NCBI GenBank assembly: GCA_022014175.1
Contig: JAKLLR010000006.1
Span: 1-46,404, forward strand
Direction of reading: 5' to 3'
Origin: Gammaproteobacteria bacterium
GTDB lineage: Bacteria; Pseudomonadota; Gammaproteobacteria; Immundisolibacterales; JAKLLR01
DNA length: 46,404 nucleotides
Shown: positions 43,878 through 46,404 of the stretch, one piece after another
Layout: each line of letters opens with the position of its first letter
How positions within the stretch are numbered: the first letter of the stretch is position 1
The notes under the pieces: model-generated
What the model was told of the DNA's origin: nothing
What the model saw: the letters and a program-made list of their open reading frames with translations, nothing else
The model's database searches: none
Program-made: the position numbers and the translations under genes

Positions 43878-44972
43878 ATGGCCCTACACCCTCTTATGCG
43901 CACCCTGGCACAAGCCATCATCGTCGGCCTCCTGGCCGGGCTCGGACTGTTATGGGGACTGGACCGGACCAACCGCCCGCCCGTAGCAACAGCAGTCGCC
44001 CCCGGCAGTTACGCCCCGGCGGTAGCCCACGCGGCCCCGGCTGTCGCCAACATCTACACCACCAAGGTGATTGTGAGCCCCACCCATCCACTGCTGGATG
44101 ATCCCAGTTTTCGGTTCTTCTTCGGGCTGCAATCGCCAGTGCCCAAAGAGCGGCTGCAGTCCAGCCTCGGCTCCGGGGTCATTATCGACCAGGCCGGATA
44201 CCTCGTCACTAACCACCATGTGGTGGAGGGGGCGGACGAGATACAGGTCGCCCTGCAGGATGGTCGCAGTGCTGCCGCCCGCATCGTCGGCACAGACCCG
44301 GATACAGATATCGCGGTACTGGCCATCGAACTACCCGATCTACCGGTGATCGATATCGCCGAATCCCGCCTGAACCGGGTCGGTGACGTGGTGCTGGCCA
44401 TCGGTAATCCTTTCGGGGTCGGCCAGACCGTGACCATGGGCATTGTCAGTGCCACCGGCCGTAACCGGCTTGGCATCAATACTTTTGAGGATTTTATTCA
44501 GACCGACGCGGCCATCAACCCCGGCAACTCCGGGGGGGCCCTGATTAACCCCGACGGCGCGCTGGTTGGTATCAACACCGCCATCTTCAGCAAGTCCGGA
44601 GGCTCTCAGGGTATTGGCTTCGCGGTCCCCAGCCGCCTGGCCCTGGCGGTGGCTCAAGATATTATCGAGAAGGGGCTGGTGGAACGGGGCTGGCTCGGAA
44701 TTGAGGCTGTGGATCGAGCAGATCTAGGTGGGGCACTGATTAGACGAGTCTACCCCGCTTCACCCGCTGCCGAAGCCGGAGTCAACACGGGTGATCTGAT
44801 CACGGCAATCGGGGGCACCCCGGTGGCCAGCGCCTATGAGGCACTCAATCTGATTGCCCGCACCAGGCCGGGCACCCGGCTGAACCTCACCGTCGTTCGT
44901 CAGCACCGGGAGCAGACGATCCGGATATCTGTCATGCAGCGGCCTGCCGGAACGGTCAACTCCACACCTTAG
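43878..44972 (+). CDS. degS: Periplasmic serine protease, DegS/AlgW type (trypsin fold plus one PDZ)
   Basis: 364 residues (358 from the second ATG at 43896). One N-terminal membrane helix (AIIVGLLAGLGLLWGL) without a clear cleavage site, a trypsin-like domain with catalytic His in TNHHVVEG, Asp in DPDTDIAVL and Ser in NPGNSGGALINPDG, and a single C-terminal PDZ (about 265-355, beginning RGWLGIEAVD). One PDZ, a membrane anchor and the length fit DegS, the site-1 protease that cuts RseA to start the sigma-E response, rather than two-PDZ DegP/DegQ. Its TAG shares bases with the tatC stop on the other strand. Confidence 0.9.
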   Translation: MALHPLMRTLAQAIIVGLLAGLGLLWGLDRTNRPPVATAVAPGSYAPAVAHAAPAVANIYTTKVIVSPTHPLLDDPSFRFFFGLQSPVPKERLQSSLGSGVIIDQAGYLVTNHHVVEGADEIQVALQDGRSAAARIVGTDPDTDIAVLAIELPDLPVIDIAESRLNRVGDVVLAIGNPFGVGQTVTMGIVSATGRNRLGINTFEDFIQTDAAINPGNSGGALINPDGALVGINTAIFSKSGGSQGIGFAVPSRLALAVAQDIIEKGLVERGWLGIEAVDRADLGGALIRRVYPASPAAEAGVNTGDLITAIGGTPVASAYEALNLIARTRPGTRLNLTVVRQHREQTIRISVMQRPAGTVNSTP

Positions 44973-45781
44973 TCGGGATCAGATTCCGGCTCTTCGGGAT
45001 TGAGATCCGGGTCCGCCCCACCCCCGATTTCAGGCTCTGCCATTCGACGACGCATCACGCCGGACATCACCAGCCCCGCCTCAAACAGAATCCACATCGG
45101 CACCGCCAGCAGAATCTGGGAGACCACATCAGGTGGTGTCAGCAGCATGCCGACAACAAAAGCGACGACGATCACATAGGGCCGCTTGGCCGCCAGCTCA
45201 GCTCGGGTCATAGCCCCGCTCATCACCAGCAGCACAGTGGCGACCGGCACCTCAAACGCCACGCCGAAAGCAAAAAACAGTTTCAGCACGAACCCGAGAT
45301 AACTCGTAATGTCGGTCATCACCGTCACCCCTTCCGGCGCGGCCGCGGTAAGAAACCCGAAAATCAGGGGAAATGCGACGTAATAGGCGAATGCCAGACC
45401 GACATAAAAAAGCAGGCTGCTGGAGATCACCAGCGGCTGCACGACACCCCGCTCATTACGATAGAGTCCCGGCGCAACAAACGCCCAGGCGTGATAGAGC
45501 CAGACCGGCATTACTACAAACAGTGAGACCACCATAGCGAATTTAAAGGGTACAAAAAATGGTGCCGCCGGATCGGTCGCGATCATCGAAGTGCCCTCAG
45601 GCAGCTTGTCGATCAGGGGCTGAGCCAGCAGCGCATAGAGCTGGCGGGCAAATGGAATAGCAGCGAGCAGGACCAGCAGCCAGGCCAGCAGCATCCACTG
45701 CAGGCGATTACGCAGCTCGGTCAGGTGATCGACCAGCGTCTGCTGTTTAAACTCCTCCCGGGATTCAGCTTCAGAACTCAT
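44969..45781 (-). CDS. tatC: Sec-independent translocase subunit TatC
   Basis: 270 residues with six membrane helices. LVDHLTELRNRLQWMLLAW at the cytoplasmic N-terminus (twin-arginine receptor face), FKFAMVVSLFVVMPVWLYHAWAFVAPGLYRNER, and FALGIAFEVPV-type FAFGVAFEVPVATVLLVMSG are diagnostic. With TatB it recognises twin-arginine signal peptides of folded proteins. The acidic C-terminal tail (PEEPESDPD) is somewhat longer than in E. coli. Confidence 0.97.
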   Translation of the reverse strand: MSSEAESREEFKQQTLVDHLTELRNRLQWMLLAWLLVLLAAIPFARQLYALLAQPLIDKLPEGTSMIATDPAAPFFVPFKFAMVVSLFVVMPVWLYHAWAFVAPGLYRNERGVVQPLVISSSLLFYVGLAFAYYVAFPLIFGFLTAAAPEGVTVMTDITSYLGFVLKLFFAFGVAFEVPVATVLLVMSGAMTRAELAAKRPYVIVVAFVVGMLLTPPDVVSQILLAVPMWILFEAGLVMSGVMRRRMAEPEIGGGADPDLNPEEPESDPD

Positions 45782-45811
45782 CTGGATACAGTCAGGCGCT
45801 GACGGCCCGAC

Positions 45812-46171
45812 TCACTCCGCGGCGGAAGTGGATTCAACTTTACGGGGTGGCTTCAGCTCCTGGTTCTTCAGGCTGAACAGCCCCTCTTCAAGGCTGTCGT
45901 TGGCCTCTTTGGCCGTCTCTTTAACTGCATCCTGAACCTCCGCGCCAACCTTGCCCAGATCGATAGAAGCGGTTTCATCCACCATCATCTGACGCAGCTC
46001 ATCGGCCTTCAACTCCCGCTCAAGATCACCTTTGACCTCATTCATGAAACGCTTCATCTTGCCAACCCATCGGCCGACAGAGCGCACCAATGCAGGCATA
46101 CGCTCCGGCCCCACAACCAGCAGGGCAACCGTGGCGATCACGCAGAATTCGAGAAAACCGATATCAAACAT
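45812..46171 (-). CDS. tatB: Sec-independent translocase subunit TatB
   Basis: 119 residues: MFDIGFLEFCVIATVALLVVGPERMPALVRSVGR is the TatB membrane helix, with the conserved Glu and the Gly-Pro hinge, followed by an amphipathic helix (GKMKRFMNEVKGDLERELKADELRQMM) and an acidic tail. It lies between tatA and tatC in the usual order. Confidence 0.95.
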   Translation of the reverse strand: MFDIGFLEFCVIATVALLVVGPERMPALVRSVGRWVGKMKRFMNEVKGDLERELKADELRQMMVDETASIDLGKVGAEVQDAVKETAKEANDSLEEGLFSLKNQELKPPRKVESTSAAE

Positions 46172-46196
46172 GGAATGGCCGACTCAGGTACCGAGC

Positions 46197-46404
46197 TCAG
46201 ACCTCACTCTTGTCCCGCTCTGCGGTAGCAGCCCGGTCAACTTTGCCGCCTTCGATCACCCGGCCTTCGGCCCTGTCGGCATCATCATCTTCCTTGCCGG
46301 ATTCGCCATCACCCATGGCACGCTTGAATCCCTTGATTGCACCACCCAGATCCTGCCCGATATTGCCCAGCTTTTTACTGCCAAACAGCACCAGCACAAT
46401 CAGC
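46197..46404 (-). CDS. tatA: Sec-independent translocase subunit TatA (N-terminus beyond the window)
   Basis: The frame runs off the right edge. What remains reads [20 protein letters not shown], the end of the TatA membrane helix with its FG hinge and amphipathic helix, then [15 protein letters not shown] and a charged tail. TatA forms the size-adaptable pore. Roughly the first 15-20 residues are outside the window. Confidence 0.93.
   Translation of the reverse strand, partial: LIVLVLFGSKKLGNIGQDLGGAIKGFKRAMGDGESGKEDDDADRAEGRVIEGGKVDRAATAERDKSEV

Overview
The window is a gene-dense, GC-rich piece of a Gram-negative chromosome, almost certainly a gammaproteobacterium. The pointers are a trxA-rho pair, a complete division and cell wall (dcw) cluster with a meso-diaminopimelate-type MurE, lpoA-yraN-dolP, sspAB next to petABC, and a DegS-like protease beside tatABC. 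An aerobic or nitrate-respiring, bc1-using bacterium with type IV pilus-type motors fits; a Chromatiales-like sulfur oxidiser is possible, but that last step is a guess. I saw no tRNA, IS element, CRISPR array or prophage. Most genes are core housekeeping genes.

Region 1 (1-5271): the tail of ubiK overlaps comM. Convergent with comM is a three-gene minus-strand block that is the least ordinary part of the window. It holds a SLOG-type nucleotide-binding protein with two pairs of membrane helices (SLATT-like), a CheY-like receiver broken by two single-base insertions, and a protein with two histidine-kinase H-boxes, a receiver and a DUF4062-like domain but no kinase ATPase domain. I treat it as a candidate undescribed signalling or conflict module.

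Region 2 (5412-15299): trxA, rho, malate dehydrogenase, ribosomal protein L31 with its own promoter and terminator, an M48 metalloprotease lipoprotein, a Bcr/CflA-type drug exporter (minus strand), uvrD and an acyl-CoA synthetase.

Region 3 (15349-16421): a two-gene unit for a small exported His/Arg/Tyr-rich protein and a glycine-zipper envelope protein. It is preceded by a GTTCAG-N5-GTTCAG direct repeat that looks like a response-regulator site.

Region 4 (16442-33943, minus strand): the dcw cluster in the order mraZ-rsmH-ftsL-ftsI-murE-murF-mraY-murD-ftsW-murG-murC-murB-ddl-ftsQ-ftsA-ftsZ. Most junctions are overlapping start and stop codons. It is preceded by a strong sigma70-type promoter and MraZ-type TGGGG repeats. 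lpxC does not follow ftsZ.

Region 5 (34041-39970): a PilT/PilU-family ATPase, the RNase P RNA gene on the minus strand, lpoA, yraN, dolP and an FAD-linked oxidase of the GlcD/D-lactate dehydrogenase type.

Region 6 (39987-46404): sspB-sspA and petC-petB-petA on the minus strand, a divergent DegS-like periplasmic protease, and tatC-tatB-tatA on the minus strand with tatA cut by the window end. The Tat system exports folded proteins, and the Rieske protein of petA is a likely Tat substrate.
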